Source: Cephalopachus bancanus
Lineage: Eukaryota; Chordata; Mammalia; Primates; Tarsiidae
DNA length: 64,000 bases
Direction of reading: 5' to 3'
NCBI GenBank assembly: GCA_027257055.1
Contig: JAPVLO010000045.1
Span: forward strand, 2,017,501 to 2,081,500
The position numbers were made by a program, and so were the translations under genes. Under the pieces are notes generated by a model. It ran no database searches. It saw only the letters and a program-made list of their open reading frames with translations, and was not told the DNA's origin. Of this stretch, positions 11,404-23,939 are shown piece by piece; position 1 is the first letter of the stretch, and every line of letters starts with the position of its first letter.

Positions 11404-11703
11404 TTAAATTTTTAAATTTTTTTATTTTTGAGTTGGATTCTCACTCTGTCGCCCAGACTGGAGTGCAGTGGCCGCTCCCGGCCACCGCAGCCTCGACCTG
11501 CTGGGCTCCGGCGAGCCTTCCGCCTCAGCCTTCCAAGTAGCAGGAATTACAGGCATGCGCTACCACGCCCGGCTGATTTTTGATTTATTGTAGAGATGAG
11601 GTCTCGTTGCCCAGGAGGGTCTCGAACCCACGGGCTTAGTCAATCCACTCACCTCAGTCTCCCAAAGGCACGGGATTACAGGCTGAGCTACCGAGCCCGG
11701 CTT
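11404..11703 (-). repeat. Younger variant Alu, antisense
   Basis: A dimeric Alu in reverse orientation, flanked by a near-perfect target-site duplication: GGTCCTGATGTTTTT (11389-11403) and GGTTCTGATGTTTT (11704-11717). The body carries the variant bases shared by six copies in this window, such as TTTATTGTAGAGATGAGGTCTCG and CACGGGATTACAGGCTGAGC. Confidence 0.92.
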
Positions 11704-11719
11704 GGTTCTGATGTTTTAA

Positions 11720-12598
11720 GAGCTACAGAGTATAATTTTTCCCCCTGGATACTGATGGTTGATGGATGACTAATTAGAGAGTTAAAAATAAAGAGATAAT
11801 ATGATTGACAACTCATAAATACCAGGAATTATTGGAAGCACTAAAATCTCCTCAGTGAATTTTGCATATTTTATTTCTGGTGAAGGAAGAAGGAGTGGGG
11901 GAGAGAGAAGGAGAGACAGAGACAGAGGGGGAGGGAGACACCCAGAGAAAATGAAGACAACATTTCCATCTGGGGTTTGTGCTTTTCTGAGTGTCGACTC
12001 ATTTTGATAGATTATTAGAAAACTCATATTTGCTCATAAATGTGAAAAAATAGCAAATGTAAAATTTGCAAATTTATTCCTAAATGTAGTTAAATTCATA
12101 AATATTTAGACATTTTCTGTAAAGCTTCTAATTTATAACCTTTACACGAATCTATAATTTGGTATAAAAGCTTCTAAATGCAGTAGTAATGTCACAAATG
12201 TCTATAAATATTCACATCTCATTTACAAATATTCTACAAACCAAGGGCTGAAGAAATTGTGAAAGCAAACCATTTTTTAGGTGGATTTCTGTCAAGGTGG
12301 ATCAGTATATGAACAAAAACACCTTCTAGAGACAATTATTTTAGCTTATTGCTAGTAAATTTAAAGCACATATTTATTAATAATCATAAGCCCTCAGTTA
12401 GTTCCATCATCAGCCACTATTTACTATTGTCACTGTAATTTTCATTGTCAAGAAAGGAGAGGAATTAAATAGAGAAGTCTAAAATAGGTGTTCCTACTCA
12501 AAACTGTGTCTAGAGATTCTCAGGAAACTGGGTTCTCCTTTCATCCTTTTGATAGCACCCACCCTAGTCATGCATGTCTTATCCTATCAACAGAAATC
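11720..12598. other. Unique; purine-rich tract, no gene seen
   Basis: A GA-rich tract lies at about 11880-11940. The rest is AT-rich with no recognised feature. Confidence 0.45.
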
Positions 12599-12599
12599 C

Positions 12600-12897
12600 T
12601 GCCAGGAGCGATGGCTCACACTTGTAATCCTGTCACTTTGGGGGGTTGAGGCTGGAGAATTACTTGAGGCCAGGAGTTCAAGACCAGCCTGGGCAACATA
12701 GCAAGACAAAAAATTTTAAAAAATTAGCCTCATGTGGTGGTGCGTGCATGTAGACCCAGCTACTTGGGAGGCTGAGGCGGAAGGATCAGCTGAGCCCAGG
12801 AGGGAGAAGCTGCAGGGAACAGTAATAGTGCCATTGCACTCTAGCCTGTGTGGCAGAGTGAGATCTTCACTCAAAAAAAAAAAAACAAAAAGCCACA
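12600..12897 (+). repeat. Old Alu, sense
   Basis: Both arms are present, from GCCAGGAGCGATGGCTCACAC to GGCAGAGTGAGATC, with a 13-base A-run. The middle linker (CAAGACAAAAAATTTTAAAAAATTAGCC) and the divergence are AluJ-like. Confidence 0.87.
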
Positions 12898-13183
12898 CAC
12901 ACTAATCCATGGGGCCCCTCCCAGAGAGTTAGGGAGACTTCCCCGACTTCCTCTCATCCAATCATGTTAGAAATAATTAACACACAACCATAAAGCAAAG
13001 ACTTTTTCTTTGCTAGTTTGTCTCTGTCTACTATAAATCCCCCTTTATGGAGTCAAATTTCATATTTCTAGGGTTTGGTGATGCTGTCACTGCTCTGTGA
13101 CATGGAAGTTTGATCCTTCATGTCGTTTACTGCAGAAAATTGGGGAAACATTCCTGTATCCTCTTCAAAATGTGCTCAGCTGG

Positions 13184-13504
13184 CCAGGCTCAGTGGCTCA
13201 GCCTGTAATCCCGCCCCTTTGGGAGGCTGAGGTGAGTGGATTGCGTGAGCCCGCGGGTTCGAGACCCACCTGGGCAGCGAGACCTCATCTCTACAATAAA
13301 GCAAAAAAAAAAATCAGCCGGGCGTGGTAGCGCATGCCTGTAATTCCGGCTACTTGGAAGGCTGAAGTGGAAGGATCGCCACAGCCCAGCAGGTCAAGGC
13401 TGCGGTGGCCAGGAGCAGCCACTGCACTCCAGTCTGGGCGACAGAGTGAGACTCCAACTCAAAAAAACAAAACAAAACAAACAAACAAACAAAAAACAAA
13501 AACA
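13184..13504 (+). repeat. Younger variant Alu, sense
   Basis: Dimeric Alu with target-site duplication AAAATGTGCTCAGCTGG (13167-13183) and AAAATATACTCAGCTGG (13505-13521). It has the window's variant features: CTACAATAAA at the end of the left arm and GAGACTCCAACTC at the end of the right arm. The tail is an A-rich CAAAA repeat. Confidence 0.94.
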
Positions 13505-13524
13505 AAAATATACTCAGCTGGATA

Positions 13525-16500
13525 GTTAGATCATTTAGCCTAATCCTTTCAGGCTCATTTGCTTTTCCTCCGATGTTTTCTAATAATATATACCTTACAC
13601 TTATTTATTGGATAAACTAGTACTGTAATTTCTTCCTCTTTTTTTAAATGTATTTTTTTCAAACTTCAAGGATCTTCTATTTTCAATGTTCTCTGCAAAC
13701 AGTTTTTGTTCACGAAATCCACATTCACCATTTTATGATCTGTTAAATATTCCTGCTTCACCTTTAGCCTTCCACAGTGAAAGACTATAATCTTTTTAGC
13801 CTATCCCCTTAAGAAAACCCCTATTCTGTTAATCATTTTAGTTGTGCTTTCCTGAGTGTGATCTCCGCTGGTCCATTTTTTATTAAGGGTGTGGTGAGCA
13901 GAGTGCATTCAGTAATACAGTTTTGTCCAAATAGATGCTTTTGGCTTTGTGCAAAGCATAGATAAAATTTGATTTGTGTTTAGATTCACCTTTAATTTAC
14001 ACACACAATTGTGTGTGTGTGGGTACATGTATTATATGCCTTTCTTGAGTTTTAACTGTTGGCCTCCAAGCCCAAATAAAATTCAATCCTTTAAACTCAA
14101 CTCCTATTTCTAATGTATCTTCTAGCTTTTATTTATAGGGATAGATTTATTCCTTTCTTAGTGTTCACACTATTTCTTCTGAAAATAGGGTTATGATTGA
14201 TACTCACCTCACTGGGTTATGTAGAGGAAATTCTACACAGCATGTAGATGACCAGTTTCTGGTCCTATGGAAAACCCTCAATAAATTTTCACTGAGATTA
14301 TAATATTGGTCATTACTATTATCACTCATTTGATACTTAAGAACTCTTTTACAAAATCAGAGTTTGGCCTGTACACTTATCCTTTGTTTGAGTAATTCAC
14401 CCGTAGTTTATAGTGTTAAAATTGGAAGATTTTTAAGGGTGAAGTGTTTGCCTGTAAAAGTGATAAGGAGGTCTTTCTTTAAATAGACATTGATGTGGCT
14501 AAGAAAAAGTGGCACATAATAAAAATAAAAAGGTGGACTTTACTGATTTCAAAGGAGTGGATAATCCAAAGAACAGAAATATGGAAGTAACTACTTGAGA
14601 TCAGTTGAGAAGTTGACAAGCACTACAAACACTGGTCCTGCTTTCAGGTTTTTAGTTTCCTCCATAATATAAAAATTGTCCTCTAGTCATGGTGTAGTCT
14701 TTCTTGGAATCTTATTTTAATTCTGTAACATTTATATTCCAGGAGTAACAGCAAATCTGCTGATTACTTATGAAAGCAGGGGGAAAAAACGTTTGCAATT
14801 ACAGTCAAAATTAAAGTTATTTTCTAATCTTCTCGTCTTTTTTAAGGAATGAGAAACTTTAAATATGGTCAACGTAGCACATTTTAAGTGTCAAACTTAC
14901 TGAATTTTTGTATGCCAATTGAATAATAATCTTCTGTAAAAACAGTGAGCATTCCACAGATTTTTTTAATCATTTGACCTGTTTAATATAAGTTGAAAAA
15001 TTCCTCTTGTGTAAGTAGCATTGCATAATGCTGTATGCTGAGCTATTAAGATATATTTAGTAATTCCATTAGAACTGCACCATCGAGCAGGGCAGAGCAT
15101 ATGGAAAGAAGTTGGTGAAAAACTGATTAAACATTTATATCAAGTACATTTTGATTTAACTCACATAAATAATTCATTTTTATGTTTTCTTTCTTTCAAA
15201 ATAAACCTTTTTGACACCTGCTGTGCTAAAAATAATGCTAGCATGGCTGTAATAAAGAAAGTCTTAAAGCTCACAGCAATGACATCATCTGGTACTCATG
15301 CTGATACTAAATTATCAGCACATAAGTGTAGGAAAGTAAGACTGGCATTATTTATTATTTATTTAGTGCCTCAAAAATATGCCATGCTTCATGGCAAATA
15401 AAGCACCTAGCTGAATTTGAATATATAGAGTTTGTCTCAAGAAAAGCTAAAAATTAAAGGGTTCATGAAAACGCATGAGAGAATGTATGGGAGAGCATTA
15501 AAGGCACTGAGCCCCATTTCTTCTCTTGAGCATGTTATCTAAACTGAGAGAGAAGAATAAAGGAACTAAAGCAAAGAGATGTTAGAGTCCCTTTACAAGG
15601 AAGAGGAGGGATACAGGCAAGAAGGTGATGGTGACTGCCTGTGGTCACAGCATCATCCTAGAGCAGGAATTTCCAAAGCAGGAGATAAACATCACCAGAA
15701 GTACAAGGTGTAATGTTTGGGGGTCCATAGGCATTGTATTGAATAGCACTGAATCCCGTTATCAAACAGTGATTTTGTTTAACCCTTTTCCAATTTTCTA
15801 AGTCTAGGAGAAATTCTCAAGTTAGAGTTGTTCTTTCCCTAACATCCTTATAACACTATTCAATTTCCTTTTTAAACAAACAAGCCACAAACAAACAAAC
15901 AAAGAAATAAAACCTAATGCCCCTGCTTTTTCTTGGAATTGGCCTAGTGTCAATACCACCTAACTAAAATTTGTTAACGTTCCTTTACTCTATCTACTCA
16001 TGGCAAATGTTAGTTTTCCATGCACAGCATGATGGAAAAACTCCGCTAAAGATATTTTGGCAGAATTGTGGATCCATTTAGTGAAAATTGTTATGCAAAA
16101 AAGGATGGACAACGAGAGGCAGCCCCAAAAGGGGATATGTTTAGACAGAATTTTAACAATACTTGCAAATCTAGCTCCCAGCAGCTGCCTGGTACCACTG
16201 GATGGTTCTACCAAAGGGAAAATTTTAAGGTGGGTGTGAAGAGGCGTTCTTCCATCTTTGCCTTACTATGGACTAAGAATACACAGCGGATGGCAATGGA
16301 TGGTCTGGCAGATTTTCCGTAAGCCAATTCTTCCCACATATGCCAAAAAGGCATAACTAATTGTAGGGTTGCTTGTTAGTGAGACTTCGTTAAAGAAAAC
16401 TTATTTATTCTGGAGGAAAACACACGAAAGTGCCACAATTGATATTGGGAAAGAATACTTCCCATTTGGCACTAGCAAACTTGGATAGCGTCTGTAACCA

Positions 16501-18120
16501 AATATTTGTATGAGCTAATTTTGTTGTGAGAGATTCACTTAGAGAATGATTTTCTTTCATAACGCCCTTTTTCAAAATTTCAAAAATAAAATCCTGTATA
16601 GTCATTATCATGTCTATTAGGATGTGGTATTGGCACACAGTCTCTGAACTACATTAGTTCAGCTGGAAAGGAGAATGCCAGTATTTATTAGGCTCACAAA
16701 ACCATTGTGGATATTTTCCTCTCTGCTCCTAGATGAGGACCCAGCAGGAATGATCATCAGGGAAAAATGTGAAATATTACATTTTGAGCAGTGCTAGACT
16801 TTGAAAATAAAACTAGATTACATTTTTATTTTATTTTTCTCATGATTACAAAGTTAATACATTTTCATTTAAAAAACTTTTAAACTACAAAAAGAGTTTA
16901 AAAGGCACACACACACATACACACACTCTCAAGAAATTAGAATCCCATTACTCAACAACAAGCACTGTCCATATTTTTCTGTGCATTTAAAGATGGAATT
17001 GTCTTTCCATCTTTCCAGTAGGACTTTTAACAGTCAAGTAAAAAAAATTCCCATGTCAGCCAATATTCTTCTTCAGCAGTAGTTTGTGAATTGTGAACTA
17101 TATTTAGGCCAAGGATAGAAAAGACATTGAATTATCTGGACCATTTTAAACAAGGCAATTTAATTTCCATATTATTTCCATATGAGGAGTTCACATAAGA
17201 TTTCATTTGGTTTAAAAGTGAGGAAACACATTCTTCAATTATGATTTTCATTGCTTCATAATTTCTATGATTCAACCAATTCTCTATTTTTATTGTGGTT
17301 GTTTTGATTTTTCACTATTACAGATAAAACTTTAATAAACATTGCATCTATAAATATTTAGAAATATAAATACTACATTGAAATGGAATTTCTTGGGCAA
17401 AGTGTATGAACACATTAAGGTTAATTTGCTCAGAAATGAAATATCAATTTTCTTTCCTGTCAGTGGTATATGAGAGTGTATGTTTGTTGTTACTTTGACT
17501 TCACTGAGGATTATTTTTCTGTCAAGTCTTTCAGTTAAATAAGAAATGTTCTATTTATTTAAAATGTTCAAATGTGAACGAGAACACTCAGTAAATAAAG
17601 AGCTTAATAATATTCATTAATTAATACTCATACTTGAATGAGTTTTGGAGAGCAAAATTACAATGATATAGAAGTCATGCTTTCCTAATTAGTACTCCTA
17701 TTCCATTATGTATGGTTGTTTATATAGTGCCTTCTTCTAGAAAATAAAGTAAAAGTTCAGAGTAGCATTCCATTCTCTGATGTGTATACCAAATGTAAAA
17801 AACAAAACAAAACAGGTATTCTGCGTCAGCCATCAATAAGTTAGTGGTTTACTTACAGTCTGCAGATCTCTACTTAAGCTAATGGGTGTTTATATAATGG
17901 AATCATTCTGTCTTCATTAGCGGTCAGAATTAATCACCCCTTCCACAAATAAAACTTCCTTAGTATTTGCATCTCCACTATAATACTGATGACATTCTGC
18001 TCTGTAGTATAGCCGTTTGTGTACATATCTTGTCTCTCTTTCTATATACTAATTTATCTGTGAATCTCCTATAGTGGTTAGTGATTTATGTTTCAATATA
18101 TGTTTCAATAAACTCATTGA
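13525..18120. other. Long AT-rich stretch, no gene seen
   Basis: About 4.6 kb with few recognisable elements. Within it are a MIR relic (listed separately), an imperfect CA stretch at about 16905-16925 and a small CA/TG palindrome at 14000-14019. A plus-strand open frame with a GTG start at 16068-16322 (about 85 codons, polar) has no recognisable family. I do not call it a gene. Confidence 0.45.
14200..14335 (+). repeat. Probable MIR relic
   Basis: The order CTCACCTCACTGGGTTATGTAGAGGAAATT, then a diverged middle and CCCTCAATAAATTTTCACTGA, resembles the 3' half of a sense MIR. The copy is old and diverged. Confidence 0.45.
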
Positions 18121-18124
18121 TGAA

Positions 18125-18340
18125 CTTAAAAATATTTACTAAGTGCCTATTAGGTAGTAAACTTATGATAGTCATGTTATAGTCATAGCAACAAGTAAAA
18201 GGAATGTAGTTCCTGTCATTGGGGTCTATCAGTATTGTGGAATAACCTGATATTAATTCACTATATAAAAGTATAGAGAATGCCTATTGACTTAGTGCCA
18301 TAACAGTACTAAGTGCAATGAGAATGTATAAGTGGGCAGA
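18125..18340 (+). repeat. L2 3'-end fragment
   Basis: The order TTTACTAAGTGCCTATTAGGTAGTAAAC, TAGTTCCTGTCATTGGGG and TAACAGTACTAAGTGCAATGAGAATGTA follows the L2 3' consensus (TTTATTGAGCACCTACTATGTGCC... GTCCCTGCCCTC...). Confidence 0.5.
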
Positions 18341-18602
18341 CATGCTGATGGCAATGGTGACTGTGGTCATGAACAGTCAAAGGAAAAGAAGGACATGTGT
18401 GGAGGCTGTTGTTGAAGAGGTGCAGTGATATTGAAACAAGACAAGTAACCAGTTGTGCTACCATATCTCTAATATGAGCAGTCAAATAAGTATGAACATT
18501 GGAATAAAACTATCAATGAGGTAGAGTTACCTGATTTGATTTTTATTGACAGCATTCAACCAGTATGTAGATTTTAACTGTAAAGTAAATTGTATGTATC
18601 AT

Positions 18603-18603
<1 letters not shown>

Positions 18604-18649
<46 letters not shown>
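18604..18649. repeat. (CA)n microsatellite
   Basis: About 23 uninterrupted CA units. Confidence 0.96.
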
Positions 18650-18651
<2 letters not shown>

Positions 18652-19667
18652 TTAGTTACTTTTCAAAACCTTACTCAACTAGGAGGATTGCAATGTTCCT
18701 ACAGAGAATAGGGAACTCTTTCCCAGAAATGTTCTTGGATTCAGAGATCTCACCAGATTCTAATCTGCATTCTCCTGAAGAGGGGACAAAAACAGTGACT
18801 GATAAAATGTCCCATATTGGTGGAATTCCTAAATATCATTCTCAAGAAGAGCAAACTCTGATTGGGTAGGGAACTGGAAGCAGAATTCTTTTCAAGCTTC
18901 ATTGTCACTCCTTAGTAGCTTCAAACCCAATTCTAAACTGTGCTACAATAGACTGATATCTCTTCAGCTCCTTCCCACTTATAGATGCAATAATAACCAT
19001 AGACTAGAAGCAACGACAATTTCATTTGCACAGATTTCACCATGCTGGTTTTGTTCCAACCAACTTCTCCCCCAATGCTTTAATAATACCTTTTGGACAT
19101 CATCCTGTGCTATGTGCTCTATCTTTGCTTTGGGCATAAACCTTATCTTTAATTTAACTGATAGAATGAGATGGTGAGAATTTGAGATTGTATCATAATT
19201 CTAACATTTGAATGGGATGATGTTCACATTTTAAAAAATAATTTTAGGCTATCATTGTTTTTTTTTTCTGTCACAATGCAAAACATGTTTTTATTAGAAT
19301 TCTATACAGAATATACTTTTGCACTGAGTCTCTCTGCATGTTTATTTTATTATAAAATCTGTTTTCTTAGTGAAACACAAGGGAGGGAACAGCTAAATTG
19401 GGATATTAGCTTTTATGAGGTTCATTAAATGACTGTGTGTAGAGAATCAAGAGAGAACATTTGGCAGACTTCTTATTACAGAAACTAAAGTTGCTGTCCA
19501 GTTTAACAGAGAGAGCCTTGTGCAATAATTTTTTTTCAGGAGCAATATATTGGACATTGACTGGACAATCTTACTTTTCTTTCATCATTAATGCATTTAC
19601 ACATCAATGCATCATTGATTGTTTTGCAGAGAAAAGCACTGCCAAAATATTTTATATCACTATAGAT
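18650..19667. other. Unique, no gene seen
   Basis: Plus-strand open frames at 18546-18869 (through the CA repeat), 18902-19177 and 19461-19811 (running into an Alu) match no family I know. Confidence 0.4.
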
Positions 19668-19682
19668 AAAAATTGGATACTA

Positions 19683-19983
19683 GCCGGGCTCGGTGGCTCA
19701 GCCTGTAATCCCGTGCCTTGGGAGGCTGAGGTGAGTGGATTGCCTGAGCCCGCGGGTTTGAGACCCGCCTGGGCAGCGAGACCTCATCTCTACAATAAAC
19801 CAAAAAATTAGCCGGGCGTGATAGCGCGTGCCTGTAATTCTGGCTACTTGGAAGGCCGAGGCGGAAGGATCACCGGAGCCCAGCAGTTGAGGCTGCGGTG
19901 GCCGGAAGCAGCCACTGCACTCCAGTCTGGGCGACAGAGTGAGACTCCAACTCAAAACAACAACAACAACAACAACAACAACA
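19683..19983 (+). repeat. Younger variant Alu, sense
   Basis: Dimeric Alu with a perfect 15-bp target-site duplication, AAAAATTGGATACTA, at 19668-19682 and 19984-19998. It keeps many CpGs (CCCGCGGGTTTGAGACCCGCC, AGCCGGGCG) and has a CAA-repeat tail. Together with the copy in L1 copy 2 it is among the better preserved copies here. Confidence 0.96.
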
Positions 19984-19999
19984 AAAAATTGGATACTAA

Positions 20000-20780
20000 C
20001 AAGAAGCAGACATGTATAGGTTAATCTTTACTCAGTCCAAAAATTAAATACATACTGAAATATCTTATCAAATTAAATAATTAGCTTTCAAAGGGTCAAC
20101 AGTTTATGAAAAAAATATTTCATTTCAAACTTTGGTGGGGTTTTTTGCAAATATAGTAAATCAATTAAAATTAGTTTCAACTATGAGTAACAAATATTCA
20201 ATATATCAGCGGCTTAAATATTGACATTTATTTTCCTGTTTCAGTAACTTTAAACTACAAATCTATAATAATCAAAACTTCCATATTCACTTTTTCTTGA
20301 TTCTTACAAGAGTTCTGAGATGGAAACAGAGTAGATGTTAGAAAATGAATAAGATGAGGCTTAGAGGAGCTCAGTATTATTTTCATGTGGAAAATTTCAC
20401 CAGCCCCAAATAAGAGTCCAGTCTTAAATGAAGGCCTTGGGAGCACAGTCTTTATACTTGCTTTATACTTACTCACTATATCATTAGAAGAAGACATGTG
20501 AGCCACAATCATGTAGACCTTGCAAGACCTAAGTAACATCCACACAGAGCATGGGTGGCATGAATATAGCAGTTTACAATTTCTAACAATTGTGAATACA
20601 GATGTTTTCAAAAAGCATTTGACTAAACTTCGTACTTCCAATCTTGGCCAATAGTAATTTTATACATTTTTTCCACTGTTGATCACTGATATTTATACTA
20701 TTAACATATGTGAAAGAGGTCTTTAACAGCACTTACTGCTAGTCCAATCTCCAGATGTAGGGAAGCAGAAAGAGAAAAAA
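20000..20780. other. Unique, no gene seen
   Basis: AT-rich. The minus-strand open frame at 20255-20641 (128 codons) has no recognisable domain. Confidence 0.4.
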
Positions 20781-20784
20781 GAAC

Positions 20785-20995
20785 ATGGGCTTCAGAAACA
20801 AAGAGAATCATATCTGAACTATGGCTTTGCCACTTCCTTGTTGTGTGACCTTGACCAAGTTACTTAACCACCCTGACCTTTGGCTCATAGGGTTGTTATG
20901 CTCATCTGATGAGATAATGTCTGTGAATACACCTAGCACAGTGCTTTAGCAGCATGAAGGCCCTCTCTAAACAGAGTTATTATTCAAAGGAGACC
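20785..20995 (+). repeat. MIR, sense
   Basis: The MIR core is clear: GCCACTTCCTTGTTGTGTGACCTTGACCAAGTTACTTAACC, then CTCATAGGGTTGTTATG, GATGAGATAATG, CCTAGCACAGTGCT and the 3' end. Confidence 0.85.
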
Positions 20996-20999
20996 AAGA

Positions 21000-21750
21000 A
21001 ATAGTCTAACCAGTGTATCTCTTCTGCTGAACTCTAGTCTAGAAACAGATGGAAAAGGGTCAAAGTAGTTAAGGGAGTCCAGATGTAGCCAAAACCACAG
21101 GGTGGCAGAAGATTGTCTGAGAGCCTGGATGCCAGAAGAAAAGTGAGAACCAGAAAAAGAAAAAATACCACCACCTTTTCCTAGCCCTGCTGCTACTTGG
21201 TTCTCTAGTTTTTATCTTTGAACTACTTAATGAATACTAATTAACCCTGTGCCCTGTGAGACAGCCTTGCCTAGAGCACCATACTCTTAAGAACTGTACA
21301 CATGTCCTGTAATTGACTCAGTTATACTGATTGTCTCAGACATTGGTGATGATTTCTTTCACCAACATCTTATGGTCATAGAGAAAAAGTTGCATGGATA
21401 CACACACCTACATCTGACCTCATGAAATTGAGGGTATAGTCCGAGTGCTTCAAAGAACAGATTCAATTTTTCTGGCACCAAATTTTCCGACTTAAATAAA
21501 TAGAACAGAGATCAAGCCAAAATTATTCATTGAGCTGTATAAAAAGCAAACAAGCAAAAGCTATCAATTAAAACATCATAACCATGTGTACACTCATATG
21601 TGAAAGACATGTGTTTGATCATGCATGCATATGTAAGTATCCACGTGCTCAAAACTGGTAGATTATTGTAAGGTCCATTTACTCTCTATGTAGCTAAAGC
21701 AGTTGCAAAGGATCTTAGCACAAACTATGCAGTGTTGAAAATTTACCTCA
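21000..21750. other. Unique, no gene seen
   Basis: Nothing recognised. Confidence 0.4.
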
Positions 21751-21751
21751 A

Positions 21752-21886
21752 GTAAGCTGGGAGCATGAAATATGACTGTACTCCCAACTACTCAGGAGGC
21801 TGAGGTGGGAGGATCCCTTGAACCCAGGACTTAGAGACCAGCCTGGGGGGCATGGCCAGAATCTAAAAAAAACAAAAAAAAAAAAC
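21752..21886 (+). repeat. Partial old Alu monomer
   Basis: Contains TGACTGTACTCCCAACTACTCAGGAGGCTGAGGTGGGAGGATCCCTTGAACCCAGGACTTAGAGACCAGCCTGGG and an A-rich tail. It is one monomer of an old Alu. Confidence 0.7.
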
Positions 21887-21931
21887 TTCTAGTGCTAAGT
21901 CCCTTTTCCTAAACATCTGCTATCTCTGGAG

Positions 21932-21933
<2 letters not shown>

Positions 21934-21982
<49 letters not shown>

Positions 21983-22000
21983 TGTTATATATATATATAT
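21934..22000. repeat. (TG)n and (TA)n microsatellite
   Basis: A TG run to 21980 is followed by TCTGTTA and a short TA run. Confidence 0.95.
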
Positions 22001-22324
22001 GTTTTTAAAAGGTTCTGTTTAGTTTTGCATATTTAAGCACTTCAGGTAGATTATCTTCTTCTTGGAGTTAGGATCTAGTAGTCCATGATTTGATTCTTCC
22101 TTGTTGTCTTGTCCAGGGGAAGGCATGCATACGGGGTGTTGTCAAGTCTTCTGATAATTACCCCAGTTCTCTTTATAAACACTCTTTCCATCTGTGTGGT
22201 CATTCCTCTGGATTCTTTCTCTTCTCTGTTCGTCATCTATGGAATAGCTTATGTTTTTTCCATAACCTTGACTCTGCTTTCTCTTCCATTTTTATAGTCC
22301 ATCCATATTTGAAGGCCCAATTTT

Positions 22325-22634
22325 GTTTTATTTTATTTTTAGTTTTTATTTCTTTGAGTTGGAATCTCACTCGGTCGCCCAGACTGGAGTGCAGTGGCCA
22401 CTCCTGGCCACCGCAGCCTCGACCTGCCGGGTTCCGGCGCTCCTTCCACCTCAGCCTTCCAAGTAGCTGGAATTAATGGTGTGTGCTACCATGCCTGGCT
22501 AATGTTTGATTTATCGTAGAGATGAGGTCTCGCCAAGTTGTCTGGGCGAGTCTCACACCCGTGGACTCAGGCAATCCACTCACCTCAGCCTCCCAAAGTG
22601 CTGGGATTATAGGCTGAGCCACTGAGCCCAGCCT
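22325..22634 (-). repeat. Younger variant Alu, antisense
   Basis: Dimeric Alu flanked by a perfect 14-bp target-site duplication, GAAGGCCCAATTTT, at 22311-22324 and 22635-22648. It carries the variant body shared with the other younger copies but has lost several CpGs. Confidence 0.95.
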
Positions 22635-22649
22635 GAAGGCCCAATTTTA

Positions 22650-23010
22650 GCATCAACTTTTCATCACTTGTGGTCTGACTATTCTGTCTACTAGATCATT
22701 TCCTTCCCTGGATTCTGATTTTGCTGCCCATCATAACATTTAATTATTCCCAGTTGCTTCATGATTTCTGGCTTTATCTCTACAACTAAGTACCTTAAGG
22801 AAAAAGGCTTACGTTTGAAATTTCTTTCATTAATTCAGTAAATAGATGTTTTTTGTTATCCCCAGGTGCCTAACCAGCAAATTATAGAAACATAGTAGAC
22901 AATAACTACTTGTTGCTTGTTCAGACCAACTATCATTTACAGAATGTGTCTAATCTCTAGTAAAAGCCTTTTCTAGAACTATATTAGGAGAGTGATTCTA
23001 GTTTTTTGTT
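22650..23010. other. Unique, no gene seen
   Basis: Nothing recognised. Confidence 0.4.
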
Positions 23011-23014
23011 TTAA

Positions 23015-23115
23015 TTTTTTCAGGTTGTGTTCTTTTTAAAAAAATATTTATTTTAAAGATGCGGGGTACAATTCAGAATTAGGTATACAAGTGGTCATCA
23101 AATAGGTAAAGTTAT
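23015..23115 (-). mobile_element. Short L1 3'-end insertion
   Basis: TTTATTTTAAAGATGCGGGGTACAATTCAGAATTAGGTATACAAG is the reverse of the 3' end of the same L1 family found at 25410, 40700 and 57120. Less than 0.1 kb is present, so this is an extreme 5' truncation. GATTCTAGTTTTTTGTTTT on the left and TATTCTAATTTTAAGTTGT on the right look like a decayed target-site duplication. Confidence 0.8.
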
Positions 23116-23244
23116 TCTAATTTTAAGTTGTATTTTATATGTCTGTCCAAAAATTTTTTCATGCATTTTTTTGTTAAAATAGAACAGACATTTTGGCCAT
23201 TAAAAGGGGGAATGTATACATGAAAAATATTTATGTACATAGAG

Positions 23245-23395
23245 TACATACATATCCATAGAGGATATGTTCTAAGAACCCCCAGTGGATGCCTGAAGTC
23301 TTGGAGAGTACCAAACCTTAGATATATTGTTTTCTCCTATATATATATATAGGAGAAAACGACTAAGGTATATTTATAAATACATATGTATGAAT
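23245..23395 (+). repeat. Possible Tigger/MER2-type DNA transposon end
   Basis: GTTCTAAGAACCCCCAGTGGATGCCTGAAGTC and GAGAGTACCAAACC resemble the terminal part of old pogo-like (Tigger/MER2) elements (consensus CCCCCRGTGGATGCCTGAAACC...GATAGTACCGAACC). The copy is short and contains the 32-bp palindrome reported below. Confidence 0.5.
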
Positions 23396-23469
23396 GTGTA
23401 TGTATACATATATATTTATACATTTTGTTGTTTTTGCTGTTGCCCATGTTTTATGTTTACAGGCCAAGT

Positions 23470-23930
23470 GTTTAATATCCCTTCTCGGCTACCCACTGCC
23501 CAACTTTCCAGCTCCTTTTCCTACCACTCTGAACCTTGCCATGGTTTTCTAGACATTCTTACTTCTTTGAATTCCATGCCCTCTCTGATTTTTATGTTCT
23601 TTTGCACAAGCTATAGAATATGTAAGATTTCTGTCCCAACGCCAATCCCTCCCATTTCCTGGCTCCTGTCTGGTTCTGACGCACCTTTCAGAATTCAACT
23701 TTAACGTCACTTTCTGGAAGGTCTTTCCTGATACTAAAACCTAAGGGGTTATAAACTACTAGAACACACCAAGTTTCTCTAGTGTTAAGATGTTATTGCC
23801 TGAATTCTAAGCTCGAGGATTCAAGCCCTGTACCTGTTTTGGTCACTTCTAGTATTTCCAGTGTCACTACGGCACTAGATACAAATATGGTGCGTATTAA
23901 CTATTAGTGACTGAAAGCATTGCCGTAGGA
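23470..23930 (+). repeat. Probable L2 fragment
   Basis: The order of TTCTTTTGCACAAGCTATAGAAT, ACGTCACTTTCTGGAAGGTCTTTCCTGA and later GTCACTACGGCACTAGATAC is like the L2 3' region (CTTTGCACTTGCTGTTCC..., CACCTTCTCAGAGAGGCCTTCCCTGA). It is very old. The 125-codon open frame from 23327 runs through it and is not a gene. Confidence 0.5.
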
Positions 23931-23939
23931 GATCTAGCC

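Noticed and set aside
14000..14019. ACACACACAATTGTGTGTGT palindrome as a regulatory site
   Set aside because: It is a CA/TG low-complexity palindrome, which is common by chance.
16057..16322. Overlapping plus-strand open frames near 16.1 kb as a possible small gene
   Set aside because: Non-ATG start, no domain, no A-tail or target-site duplication for a processed gene; not supportable from sequence alone.
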